In this document: piece after piece, positions 22,133 to 33,383 of the stretch | Position numbering within the stretch: the stretch's first letter is position 1 | How the letters are laid out: the number at the start of each line of letters is the position of its first letter | Assembly: GCF_000002235.5 (NCBI RefSeq) | Contig: NW_022145609.1 | Location: forward strand, 32,713,301 to 32,777,300 | DNA: 64,000 nucleotides | Direction of reading: 5' to 3' | Source of the DNA: Strongylocentrotus purpuratus | Lineage: Eukaryota > Echinodermata > Echinoidea > Camarodonta > Strongylocentrotidae | Notes under the pieces: model-generated | Told to the model about the DNA's origin: nothing | Seen by the model: the letters and a program-made list of their open reading frames with translations, nothing else | Databases searched by the model: none | Program-made: the position numbers and the translations under genes

Positions 22133-24772
22133 CCTAAGTTCAGGCGCGGATCCAGGATTTCTTAGGGGGGGGGGGCCAAATTTGAAATTTTGCGAGCCAA
22201 ATATTGGTACGTAATGGTGACCAACAGTGACGTAATGCGGGGGGGGGGGGTCGGTGCAGGAAGGGGCGAGTTTCCTCCTTTTCAAATTATATTCTCCCTC
22301 CCTCCCTTCTCCCTCCCTCCTCCGCGAAACGCGGAAGCTTTGACGTTTCATTAAATTATTAGAGAAAAAAGACGATTCGTTGTACCGTTCTCGAAAAAAA
22401 TTCTCGTCTGAATTAAGTTTTTCACCTCCCGCGCAAAGCGCGGAAAATTTTACGATTTATTTAACTATTAGAGAAAGAAGACGGTTCGTTGTAGAGTTTT
22501 CGACTCTTAATCCTCGTCTGAATTCAGGTCCCCCCCCTCCTCCGCGCGAAGCGCGGAAGCTTTTTTAGTTTCTTTCAATCATTAGAGAAAAAAGACGATT
22601 CGTTGTACTGTTTTCGAAATAATCCTCGTCTGAATTTAGATTTTCCCCCTCCCGCGCGAAGTGCGGAAGCTTTTACGTTTCATTAAATCATTCGAGAAAC
22701 AAGACGATTCGTTTACAGTTCTCGACTCTTAATCCTCGTCTGAATTCAGTTTTCCTCCTTCCGCGCGAAGCGTGGAAGCTTTTACGATTCATTAAATCAT
22801 TAGTGAAAGAAGACGATTCGTTGTACCGTTCTCGACTCTTAATCCTTGTTTAAATTCAGTCTCCCCCTCCCCCTCCTGCGCGAAGCGCGAAAGCTTTGAC
22901 GTTTCATTAAAATATTAAAGAAAGAAGAAGATTCGTTGTACCGTTTTCGAAAATAATCCTCGTCTGAATTTAGATTTTTCCCCTCCCGCGCGAAGCGCGG
23001 AAGCTTTTACGTTTCATTAAATCATTCGAGAAACAAGACGATTCGTTGTACAGTTCTCGACTCTTAATCCTTGTCTGAATTCAGTTTTTCCCCTTCCGCG
23101 CGAAGCGTGGAAGCTTTTACGATTCATTAAATCATTAGAGAAAGAAGACGATTCGTTGTACCGTTCTCGACTCTTAATTCTTGTCTAAATTCAGTTTTCC
23201 TCCTTCCGCGCGAAGCGTGGAAGCTTTTACGATTCATTAAATAATTAGAGAAAGAAGACGATTCGTTGTACCGTTCTCGACTCTTAATTCTTGTCTAAAT
23301 TCAGTTCCCCCTCCCTCCCCCTCCTGCGCGAAGCGCGGAAGCTTTGACGTTTCATCAAAATATTAAAGAAAGAAGACAATTCGTTGTACCGTTCTCGACT
23401 CTTATTCCTTGTCTGAATTCAGGTCCCCCCTCCCGCGGAAGCTTTTAATTTTCATTAAATCATTAGAGAAAGAAGACGATTCGTTGTACCGTTCTCGAAA
23501 ATAATCCACCGCTGAATTTAGTTCCCCCTGTATCCCGCGCAAAGCGCGGAAGCTTTTATGTTTCATTAAATCATCAAAGATTCGTATTATAGTTCTCGCC
23601 TCTGAATCCTCGTTTGAATTCAGATTCCCCCCCCCCTCCCGCGCGCAAAGCGCGGAAGCTTTGACGTTACATAAGATTAAGAGAGAAAGAAGACGATTTG
23701 CTGTACCGTGCTTGATTCTGAATTTCAAAGATATCCTTTGTCTGCTCCTTTTTCTTCCTACGCCCCCCCCCCCCTCCCCTGGCTACGTGCCTGCGGTCAG
23801 ATAAACACATTTTGATACCTTGTCCGACCCCGTAAGCTCAGGGGTTTAAGGCAATAACTTACGGTCAGATAAGCATTCAGGGGCCCGCCGTAGGGCCCCT
23901 GGTGGGGTCGAGACGGCGGAGCCGGCCCTGGAAGCTTAGGGGTTTTAGGCGTTTAATTAAGGTCCGATGAGCATTTTTTTTGTATACCTTATTATTTTGT
24001 GACACTGGCAGGACACTATTGGCGTGGGTTACAAGGGGCAGAGCCCCCCAAAATCAGGGGTTTTAGGCATTAAATTACCGTCAGATAAGCATCTATGGGC
24101 CCCCGTAGGGCCCTATAGGAGGAGTCCATGGGGGCAGAGCCCCCGGAAACTTAGGGGTTTTAGGTATTTAATCCAGTTCAGATGAGCATATTTTGATGCC
24201 TCATTATTTTTTTAACGGGCAGTTAACTATTCTCTCTTTCTTGCTCTCATTCTATTTTATTTCTCTTTAATATACTCTTTCAAAAAAAGTGTAGGGGGGG
24301 GGGGAGGGAGCTCGAGGCTCCCGATCCCTGCCGTACCTCGGACCCTGACATGTAGGAATCTCAAGAATCATATTTCTTACCTGGCTGTAAATTTAGGAAT
24401 TTGTCATTTTCCAACAAACACATACAAACGTATAATTTACTAAAAAGTGAGGAAAAATCTCGGAAATTAAGTAATTTCAGCATTATTTGTAATCCACCGT
24501 TGTGGAATTAGAAATAAACCACGTTTGAATTTGATTTCCCCCAAGCCCCCTCCCCTCTATCCGTACGCCAGTATCTCCTCTTTTCCTTTTTTCTTTCCCT
24601 TTCCTTCCTTCTCTCTTATTTTTTTGATTGGGGGGGGGGGGGGGGGGGGGTCAACAGCCTGGGAGGCAAGGCTCTTTCGGCCCCCCCGATCTCCTTCTTT
24701 CCCCTTTTCTTTTTTCTTCCTCTTTTTTCTTTCCCTTTCTCTCCTCTTTCCCTTTCCCTTCTTTTCCTTTCT

Positions 24773-24804
<32 letters not shown>

Positions 24805-24864
24805 GGGGGGGGGGGGGGGGGCCAAGGCCCACTCGGCCCCCCTGGATCCGCGCCTGCCTAAGTT
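22133..24864. mobile_element. hAT-like non-autonomous element carrying satellite, copy 2 (with TSDs)
   Basis: The element is 22141-24856, with CAGGCGCGGATCCAGG and CCTGGATCCGCGCCTG ends and perfect 8-bp duplications CCTAAGTT (22133-22140 and 24857-24864). The order is the same as copy 1 at 4397: poly-G, reverse satellite array, 'cagatgagcat' repeat (23800-24200), pyrimidine tract (24560-24800). The satellite has about thirteen monomers against about seven in copy 1, which explains most of the length difference. It lies in the intron between exons 5 and 6. No transposase. Confidence 0.85.
22310..23740 (-). repeat. ~110-bp satellite array inside hAT-like copy 2
   Basis: About thirteen monomers with CG palindromes near 22325, 22432, 22542, 22656, 22761, 22878, 22986, 23097, 23209, 23326, 23433, 23538 and 23640. 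Three-monomer periodicity is visible: the variant 'cattcgagaaacaagacg' recurs at a spacing of about 334 bp (22691 and 23025). Confidence 0.85.
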
Positions 24865-25742
24865 GTACTGATCAAGGCTATTAAGAAATTGCATAAATTA
24901 ATGAAATGTAATGGGCAAACCTACATGGCAGACGAGCCGAAGTTAGGGTCATCTAGGTTTCAATTTTTCGTACACTTTCTACAGTTTACAAAACAGACTC
25001 GCCGACTTTAAAAGGTGGCAGAGGAGTTATATTATCCCGTCCTATGTAACAATTTAAAGGCACACTGCCATACTTGTAGCTTCTTGCTCCCTCTATATAG
25101 AAAACTTCCCCAATCGGTGCCTGTTGGTCCCCCATAATCCTCTTTTTCTTATGTTAAATGAGAGCTGAGTTAATGAGATAGCCACCTGTCACAGTGACCT
25201 CGATGGCTCGCTGTGTGGTCTAATCCCTTCTTGCCCAGTAGTGGTGACGGTCTTTAACAATCTTTATTGGTATATCAGGAACTATATGGATATTTTGTGG
25301 AAATCAATCAATTTCATGTTATTATTTGTGTGGGGGTTGGGGACGGTAGAGGCGTGTCAAACAAAATACTGCAAGCAATTCTCATTACAAGTCTTTTTTA
25401 ATGTTTTATTTTTTTCTTATCAGAACAGTTGAAATCATTATGATTTATGTAGGAACCAAACATTGACATTGTTCCTTCTTTTAGGTCGTTTAGTAATTCG
25501 CACGTTATTTCGAAAATATGGGGTAAAACCATGCAATACCATGGTAATCAATATTTGATTTCTAATATCTGTACACCCTTTCCAATTTAAAATGTTTCTA
25601 TTACGCAAAATATAATTTATTACAGATTATATGGGAACACTTCTTTAACTTTTCGAGTTGAGATATCAATTGCATCATTGTGTACTTGAAAAATATTGTT
25701 ATCTGGAGGACTACTTCGAGATTTTCCCCTTTTTGACTGCAG
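24865..25742 (+). other. intron, no recognised element
   Basis: AT-rich sequence between the hAT-like element and exon 6. An open reading runs through the last ~85 bp, but it crosses the polypyrimidine tract and acceptor and I do not count it as coding. Confidence 0.55.
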
Positions 25743-26138
25743 TGACTATTTTGGACATCACAGCTATGTTAAGAGGAGGTGTCTATGATGCAACGGCTGA
25801 CAATAATTTCCTTGGTATATTCATGATTGGGGATAGTACGGTAACCGGAGATCTTTCCTTGTCATATTACATCGGACGAGAAGTCGACACGGGACCAGGA
25901 GAGACTGGTCACGGAGCTTACTTAAAGGTTGATGGCTTAGCGGTGACACAAGCATGGGAAGAGACAGGGCTGCCTCCCGGAACACAGTTTACTAACGAAG
26001 TCCATACAGCGCAACGCTCGTTAAGAGCTGCACTGGATAAAACAAGTGGCGGAGATGCACGTGTCGGTGCATATCGAATGTCCGTCGATTTCAAGGGATG
26101 GACCGAGCGAAATCTCATGCTGAACGAGTTTCGCGGTG
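25743..26138 (+). CDS. exon 6: N-terminal Ig-like module, second copy
   Basis: Acceptor 'gactgcag'; donor either at 26139 ('gtatgg', preferred) or at 26136 ('gtggta'), both phase 1. It has about 132 residues starting VTILDITAML, with YYIGRE, GLPPGTQF, RVGAYRMSVDFKGW. It is paralogous to exon 1 by LDIT, LPPGT and GAYR. It lacks cysteines altogether, unlike exon 1, so it would be a disulfide-free Ig-like fold. It opens the second Ig-Ig-EGF module of the gene. Confidence 0.75.
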
Positions 26139-26711
26139 GTATGGTCGTTTGATTCATTAAGCATTATTAATACTTTTATTTTTTACTTTTATTTGCCACT
26201 TTACCACAGAACAGTAGCAACCATTATTATGATAGCAAATAAAAGTTATTTTTGTAGTTTGGGACACATGTAATAAGTAATGGATGTGTTACCTTTATCA
26301 AGGATAAGGGCTCGATCAGCTAGGTCTAATTTGTACTTTCACGTTGATTAGGTAGGAGGATATATTAGTTTTTTATGCGTGCGTGTATGGAACAGGAGAA
26401 TAGACACATTCGATCGCTCCGGATTATAATCAAACACTGGCTGCATTGTAGTAAGACCAATTCTATATATGATCAGTTGCAGTAAGACAAAAAGTGGATC
26501 ATTTCCAGTATTAGGATGTGCCTGTCATATACCCAAAACTATATCACCAAATATGTAAAGAATTCTACACTTAAATCTCTGACGGACTATTTAGGCCTAA
26601 GCATCTTTTAGGCAACAGAACTGCTGCAGTTTTCATATTACAAGTCCTATATACGAAAAGTTTGTGTACAAGCATATGGAACCTATTATTTTCTTCATCT
26701 TTATTTGTCAG
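26139..26711 (+). other. intron, no recognised element
   Basis: AT-rich; nothing repeat-like or exon-like was recognised. It ends 'tatttgtcag'. Confidence 0.6.
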
Positions 26712-26978
26712 ATTCTAATTCAGAGGTTTGGCCTGAGAAATTATCAATTACAGTAGGGATTGGCGAGACCGTCACTCTCGACGTATCAACGACACAGTCT
26801 GTAGACACTTCATCTTTGAGATGGCGACTCAACGGAGGAAGTGACATCATCGAATGGGATGGCATGATATTAGTTACCATCTATGACGTCAGGAAGTCAG
26901 ATGAAGGAATTTACGAGTGCTACGTCGAGGGTAACAGAGAGACAGGAAAACATGCTATTCTTAAGCTTATCGTAAGAA
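26712..26978 (+). CDS. exon 7: Ig-like domain with one of two Ig cysteines, second copy
   Basis: 267 bp, phase 1-1, identical in length to exon 2; donor 'gtaagt'. It has 89 residues: LSITVGIGETVTLDV (the B-strand cysteine position is Val/Asp), core Trp in LRWRLNGG, and a classical F-strand SDEGIYECYVEG. It ends LKLIVRS like exon 2 (MKLIVRG). The F-strand cysteine therefore has no in-domain partner. Confidence 0.85.
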
Positions 26979-27808
26979 GTAAGTAAACGTATATTGATAA
27001 CGTAGTATTACAATACATTTCTTAAACATTCTTCCGACTTATTGCACCGGTTACATGTACTATTTTAACGAAGTTTCATGAAAGGTTCATAATTCATTAG
27101 GTTCATAATTCCGAAAAAGACATGGAACCGTGAGGGCCTACTGTTTTTTCTCGGAATAATACGAACCTTCAGAATAACGAACACTATATCATTTGTGGAA
27201 TAATGAGCCCTATTTCATTCTCGGAATTACACACCTTCGGACATTGAACGCTATTTCATTTTCGGAACTATGAACTATCCAATCAAAGAACATTCTGAAA
27301 TACGCAACAAATGTTCGGAAAGTTGAACCCCCTGTCTTGTTTTGGAAATTTGTGGTCCGAAATTACGAATCTTCGGAAGTATAAACCGTCGGGAAATACA
27401 AGTTCCTCCCATATTAGCTCAGTGTACACGATACATAAAAGTTTTTTTTTCAAACAACGGCGTAAAGAAATATATGAAATGCAAAAATTAATGGCATATA
27501 CACTTATTTGGTTTAATCTACATCATCGAAGACATTCACTTTTGCAATATGTCCACGGTGAAATATATATATTAAAAAAAAAAAAAACTGATTCACAGGT
27601 TTTGCGTTAAAGTAATAACCATACATAATGAACAGGATCCCTAGCTTTCCCTGTCATTCCCGATCTTTAGCTCGCATCAGGATAGGATATATGACAATGC
27701 GTCATTACGGCCATCGTGCACAGTAAGCTGCAGTGTATTGCTGAGCTGTCACGTTGGTACCAGATGATTAAATTTCATGATTTTTCCCCCTACATTCTTT
27801 TTTTTAAG
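26979..27808 (+). repeat. intron with degenerate CGGAAT minisatellite
   Basis: 27080-27415 is built from variants of 'ttcggaataatgaac' spaced roughly 20-45 bp. It is an imperfect tandem repeat with no coding capacity. The rest is plain intron with a short A run at 27572-27585. Confidence 0.55.
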
Positions 27809-27940
27809 GTTGCCCATCTTCCAAGTACGGTTTGGATTGCTCACAGAACTGTCCCGTGTGTTACGCTGGTGGGATATGTCATGACGTCACGGGAGAATGT
27901 GTATGTCGATCAGGATTCCAAGGAGTTAATTGTGAAACAG
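27809..27940 (+). CDS. exon 8: EGF-like domain 1 of second module
   Basis: 132 bp, phase 1-1; acceptor after a T-run ('ttttttaag'), donor 'gtaagt'. It has 44 residues, SKYGLDCSQNCPVCYAGGICHDVTGECVCRSGFQGVNC, in order and spacing the counterpart of exon 3 (CPTCYNGGVCDDVSGRCVC). Confidence 0.85.
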
Positions 27941-28424
27941 GTAAGTATTATTTGGTAACTTGTTTCTCTTTACTCAATCCATATTCTTCAAGTACAATTT
28001 ATTAATTATAATTTTCTAGGAACCGACGCACTGATTAAGGTTTTCCGTTCTTGTATTTTATTTTATAATAGACCTTCATCTTTTGAAACCCTTTCGAATG
28101 ACAACTTCCAATAAATTAAAGAACTATGTCGTAATTATTCCGTAATAATCGAATCGCAAAATCGTTTAGGAATTTGTTTCATTGAGATTTAAAAAAAAAA
28201 GTCATTAAAGACCCCCTTTAGAAGTGGAACATGTAATAGATGAATTATATATCCACGAAAAGTTAATAAACCATTATATTACAATGATATACCATTCATG
28301 CTATATTTAATTGTATGTCAGAGGAGCAAGAGCTCTCTGAAAACTTGAAATATGAAGCTCTAAAAATCGAAAGTTGTCGACCTAGAAACTAGCGATATAT
28401 CGACTTGATGACATCAACTTATTT
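27941..28424 (+). other. intron, no recognised element
   Basis: AT-rich intron before the LINE. No feature recognised. Confidence 0.55.
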
Positions 28425-28572
28425 GGATTGATCAGGTGGGATATCCAAAGGGCAGAAATATAGGTGAAGCTATTCGGTTAATTGTCGACATGATCTTTCA
28501 TACAACTCAAAATAAAATACCTGTTTATTTGTTAGCGATAGATTTTGAAAAAGCCTTGACTCGGTTTCACAC

Positions 28573-29079
28573 ATGTTTTTACAAAAGGTGTTAGTAGCCT
28601 TTGGTTTTGGACCGATATTGTGTAAATTGGTGAAAATAATTTATAATAAGGCTCAAAGTTGTGTTTTCAATGGAAACGTATCAACTGGATATTTTTCTAT
28701 TCAGAAAGGTGTAAGACAAGGTGATCCTTTGTCTGCCTATTTATTTTTACTTTGCATTGAGATTCTTGATCGCGCAATCCGCATCGACTCGGCTATTCAT
28801 GGGGTTCCCTTTGATGATATTCACGTTAAACAAATTCTTTATGCAGATGACATGTCGTTGTTTGTTCAAGATATTGAATATTTTAATAGACTAAACTCAT
28901 TGTTTACTAGTTTTGCAAATATGTCTGGATTAAAGATGAATAGAGACAAAATCTTTGTATTATTGTTGGGTCCTAACGCGGATAAAGATGTAATAGTTCC
29001 ATTTAGTAAGACAGTAAATATTGTAAAGATATTAGGTATACAGTTTACGTTAGAACGTGGAAAGCCAGGAAAAAATTAA
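28573..29079 (+). pseudogene. LINE reverse transcriptase fragment
   Basis: 168 residues open in one frame, with RT motifs GVRQGDPLSAYLF and YADD and a downstream GLKMNRDKI block. The surrounding frame is broken on both sides. It belongs to the LINE at 28425-32525. Confidence 0.8.
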
Positions 29080-29767
29080 TTACAAAGAAATCTTAAGTAA
29101 AATTAAAAAGCTGCTTATGCGGTGGAAACAAAGAGATTTGAATTTGATGGGGAAAATTCAACTAATTAAGACTTTTGTTCTATCAAAATTTGAATATGTA
29201 TCATCACTCACACCTGTACCGCCTTGGGCATTCCGTTAAATTGAAGTGTTAATATTTGATTTTTTATGGAATTGAAAAGACAAAATCAAACGGAGTACTA
29301 TGTTTTTAGATTACGATAAGGGAGGTCTCAAATTGACAGATTTTCAATTATTTATTCGAACACAAAGAATCATGTGGATGAAAAGACTTATAACAGGAGC
29401 TTCAAATATGATTTGGAAACGTTATTTTAAATACCTGACTAGATAATATGGCGGCCTCTTGATATTTTTCAGTGATGTATCGCCAGATTTACTTGCACTG
29501 TCATTAACGGATTTTTACCGTAGCATGCTAGAGGCTTGGCTGGGAACAAAAGCCGTTTTGCTTAAGAACGAAATTTAAAAAAGAATTCAAATTATTTACA
29601 ATAATAGATGTATCCGCATTCATGGGCAAATATATTTCCATGAAGACTTATTCCTGAAATTTAAAAAAAATATATATCATATTGTTGATAGGAAAGGTGA
29701 ATTGAAATCTATCACAGAATTTAAGAAAATGGGTTTAAACAACATTGAAATAAATATAACTAGAAAT

Positions 29768-31371
29768 TTAATTCGTCACGAAGACGAATAAGGTGGTCTG
29801 TCTAAGTCTTATGATAGATTTGAAAATGGGAGAAGTTATATAGACATGTAAACAATGATGATCATGATGAACATGATGATGATCATGATAGTAAAGGTGA
29901 TGATGATCATGATAATGAAAATGTTATATGATGATAAAAACGATAATGTTAATGATGATGATGATAATGATCATGATCATGGTGATGTTGATGATCATCA
30001 TCTTCAGACCATGATGATGATGATGATGATAATGATCATGATCATGGTGATGTTGATGATCATCGTCTTCAGACCATGATGATGATGATGATGGTGACAT
30101 TGATGATGATGATGATAATGATGATATTGATGATGATGATGACGATGATGAGTATGAACATGATCCTGACATCTGATTGAAAAAATGAGGAAATATTTAG
30201 AGAGCAAATAGTCTAAGCTACAACATACTAAAATTTGGGAGAAAACTGTTAAACAATAACCGAGATACTGGTCAAAACACATTGTCATGCAGATGCATGT
30301 TTTCAAAAAAGTGACCTCCCATAGACATAACACGCAAATATGACAAATTATGCATTGTCGCCTTTAATCAAATATTTTACTATGATGACGTCAAATAAAT
30401 GAAAAATAAATGACATTTTTCTGATAGAGAATTATCTCAGCTACAACATATCAAAATCTGGGAGAAAATCGATCACCGATAAGTGAGATAATCTCAAATA
30501 AACAAAGACAAAAATGACGTCATCAACAAAATACATTTGTTTGAGTTTAGATGCCAATATGATGACTTTATTTCACTTTGTACGAGTCAGGGTGGTATGA
30601 AATCATATCTCCAACTCATGCTTTCTCCAACCATGATATAAAAATTGGGGGTCAATGGACTATCTGAAGAGCTATTTCGATTTTTAAAATGGCATTTTTT
30701 TGATCAAATTTGCACTATATTGCCCATAGCAGTACGCGCGGATTTTGAACTTTGACGCACGCTCACGGCCTTATGAAATATGAAGAGTGACTGAAATTAA
30801 TGTAAATTGTCAATTACGTTAAGAGGAATCCAAATCATGTAAACATTTTGAATTTGACCTTTTCTGCGCGCTGTGAGCGCGCACACCGCGCGCGGGGACA
30901 CTTACGGACGGAAAATTTTGAAATGCTTCAAATGACCTGATTCGTACTCTCGTTTAATAGTTAGGTGATTTTGAGCAATTTTAAATTTTGACGCGCGCGT
31001 TTGTGCGCGTCATGACCTTTATGTGACCTTTGATGAGACGACCTGTTGACTCTTAACCTGAAGTATATGTGATATGAATATGAATGAACTTTGAGTACGC
31101 ATCATGAAGATATGATGGATAATGTGATTTCACAAAATGGCGCCTGGATGACGTCACGATAATTTGATGACCTTCAAAATGTTCCTGTCACGTCTCATGA
31201 TGATTACCTATGACTGTGTCGAAATTGAGAGAAATTGGGTTGATGGATATTGAGAAATCGGTTGCACAAAAAAGTGGAGAAATAAATAAAAATAAATAGA
31301 TAAATAAATATAAAGAAAGAAAATTCTGACGAAATCAATAGGTGGTCTGTTGACAACAGACCACCTAATAA
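29768..31371 (+). mobile_element. Helitron2/HINE-like non-autonomous element, copy 2
   Basis: Same architecture as 19314-21409: 5' hairpin (ATTCGTC, loop, GACGAAT), then AGGTGGTCTGT; GATGAT microsatellite core (29853-30165); shared interior ('gaaatcatatctcc', 'cacaaaatggcgcctggatg'); 3' hairpin with arms GGTGGTCTGT and ACAGACCACC, ending CCTAATAA. The terminal motif differs from copy 1 at both ends together (GTGGTCTGT against GTGATACGT). It lies inside the LINE, and the LINE reading resumes directly after it. Confidence 0.65.
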
Positions 31372-32525
31372 AACAGTTATATAAAGACATTCCATTCTCA
31401 TGGAAAACTCTTTGAATATATATAAACATCCTTGTGAGGATACCGAATTAAGTTTAGAAATCATTATTATCGGAAAACCTCACTTTTTGCAAGGCATAAC
31501 ATCAAAATAGATCTATAGTACATTGTTAAAAATGAGAACGGAAAAATCTTATGCTACACGCAACTTAGAACGTATATACAATTTGGTCGAAAATGACACG
31601 AGAACAATTTTCTTAAGACCCAGAAAATCCATTCTGGACAGAAAGCTGAGGGAATTTCAATATAAAATGTTATATAATTTATTTTAAACAAATAAGCATC
31701 TATACACTTTCAAACATGCAGTGAGCAATCTTTGCTCCTTTTGCAATAAACACGAAGAGACCTATGAACATCTGTCTTTTACGTGTGAAAAGGTAGCAAA
31801 TATTTGGAAGGACTGCGGTGACCTTTTTGCTTTATCAGCGTTAAAAGATCTACACTGGCAATAAATTCATATCGGGATAAAAAGATCCAATACGGGAGAA
31901 GAACAACTGTTAAATCACATTATTTTTTTAACAAATCATATGATTTTTAAATATAGTTCAACTAAAAATAGACCCCCAATTCCTCAAGGAATTAAAAAAA
32001 GAATCATAGAAAATAGGCAAGAAGAAAAGGAATTAGCGGGGGAGAGGGGCACTTTAACTCTTCACTTCAGAAAATGGGACAATTTCCACAGTTAAGGACG
32101 GCGAGGAAAATACTTATTTCTCAGACTCAGACATTTAAAAAAAAAAATATAATTTAGTATTAAGGAAAATGGAGAGACAGGATTTCCAACAAATGTGTGG
32201 ATGTGAATGCTCGGGAAGGGAGGATGGTTTGGTTGAGCTTTGGAATGAAGGGGGAGGGGGATATGTAAGTTTGTATGTGTGTCTGAGTATGTGAGCGTGT
32301 GTGGTGTGTCTGTCTGTGCGCAACTCTTTGATTTATAATATTCGTTCAGTATAATTAATTTGAAAACATGTACCGTGTATTAAACTATCTTATGTATTTT
32401 TTGAGGGATGTACAATTTCCTTTATATTTCGATACGTTATGTAAATCAATGAAGTTGTATGTTTGTTTTTATATATTTTGTACTGAATGGATACAATAAA
32501 ACAATGCTACAAAACAAAACAAAAC

Positions 32526-32787
32526 TTATGTGAAGTGATTTGTATAATTAAGCAAGGCTTATCGCCTCAGCTGTATAGTAGAGCCTATCATATTCACTGT
32601 TCACGTGTTATGCCGCCACCGTAACTCTTGCAAATTTAACCCCTGTTGACCTGTAATTTTAAACGGTGCGGAAAATGAGATTTGATTATGCTTTTGTGCA
32701 TTAATAAAATGCAAATATTTGATATTCCTTTATACTTGTATTTTCTATCGATATGAAGTTGTTTATTCATGGGATAAGGCCTTTAAA
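32526..32787 (+). other. intron, no recognised element
   Basis: Short AT-rich spacer between the LINE tail and the following MITE. Confidence 0.5.
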
Positions 32788-33174
32788 GATAAACTTGAGT
32801 TCCGATCATGCGATTGCATCGAGAAAAAACGGTGTGGAATCCTTCAGAAAAGGTTGAACATGTAGCATATAAGTATTGGTGTGTACTGCAAGGTTCTGGA
32901 AACATCACAATGATAAGAAAATTGGCCCAGTCTTGGTAAAGTTACAAGCACTATACACATAAATATGTATATGGGACTACATGAACATGCGACATAAAAA
33001 TCCCTCCCGATTGTTATAATGTTACATGCCATATTTAGAATATTAAGGCATTTGAATAGCCATACTTTTTAGGGAACAAATTTTATCTGATGTTCTTCCA
33101 CACTCACATAAACCAATGATAACGCTCACAAATTATTATTCACCACTTCCCAGAACTCAACCTTCTCTTTAAGT
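32788..33174. mobile_element. MITE with TTTAAAG...GAGTTC inverted ends
   Basis: The left end 'ctttaaagataaacttgag' and right end 'ctcaaccttctctttaag' are inverted with mismatches. The interior is shared with 9150-9526 and 1-83. It ends about 65 bp before the exon 9 acceptor, so it supplies part of the intron 3' region. Confidence 0.55.
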
Positions 33175-33239
33175 GTAACAAATGATCTTTCTTTTCTTCT
33201 TTGTTTTCATGGTCATGCAAACGCCATTCCATTCACCAG

Positions 33240-33383
33240 CCTGTGGTGACAACAACTGGGGAAAATCCTGTACTGTGGTTTGCTCTAGTGATAACCCCGG
33301 CTGCCCAAACTCGTTATTTTCACCACCAAACCCTATCGGGATAGCTTGTATCAATGGATTTGGAGGAAACAGGTGTCAAACAG
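33240..33383 (+). CDS. exon 9: Tie EGF2-like domain, second module
   Basis: 144 bp, phase 1-1; acceptor 'ttcaccag', donor 'gtatgt'. It has 48 residues: ACGDNNWGKSC, VVCSSDNPGC, then ACINGFGGNRC. It is the counterpart of exon 4 but has lost the CLSDP-CSC core, with NSLFSPPNPIGIAC in its place. The hydrophobic reading just upstream is the polypyrimidine tract in translation, not a signal peptide. Confidence 0.75.

Larger units (their letters stand above)
28425..32525 (+). mobile_element. 5'-truncated LINE (L1/Tx1-like), split by a HINE-like insertion
   Basis: It begins inside the reverse transcriptase: KGRNIGEAIRL, LAIDFEKAL, then GVRQGDPLSAYLF and ILYADDMSLF with an intact YADD. It continues with WKQRDLNLMGKIQLIKTF (29115-29180) and KGGLKLTDF (about 29320). 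After the insertion at 29768-31371 it resumes with a CCHC-like zinc-knuckle region (LCSFCNKHEETYEHLSFTC, 31725-31790) typical of Tx1/L1-type ORF2 ends, then a 3' UTR ending in CAAAA repeats at about 32500-32525. Stops and frameshifts (for example the frame change near 29060 and the stop at 29237) show that it is dead. The clade is inferred from motifs. Confidence 0.75.

Noticed and set aside
22310-23740. CRISPR-like array of direct repeats and spacers
   Set aside because: The 110-bp monomers are homologous over their full length with no unique spacers, and the setting is eukaryotic.
24525-24894. Proline/glycine- or lysine-rich reading frames on both strands
   Set aside because: They arise from the pyrimidine and poly-G tracts of the hAT-like element. 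The same happens at 6309-6655.
33182-33239. Hydrophobic N-terminus just before exon 9, resembling a signal peptide
   Set aside because: The hydrophobicity comes from the T-rich tract before the splice acceptor, and the phase-1 acceptor fits the flanking exons better.
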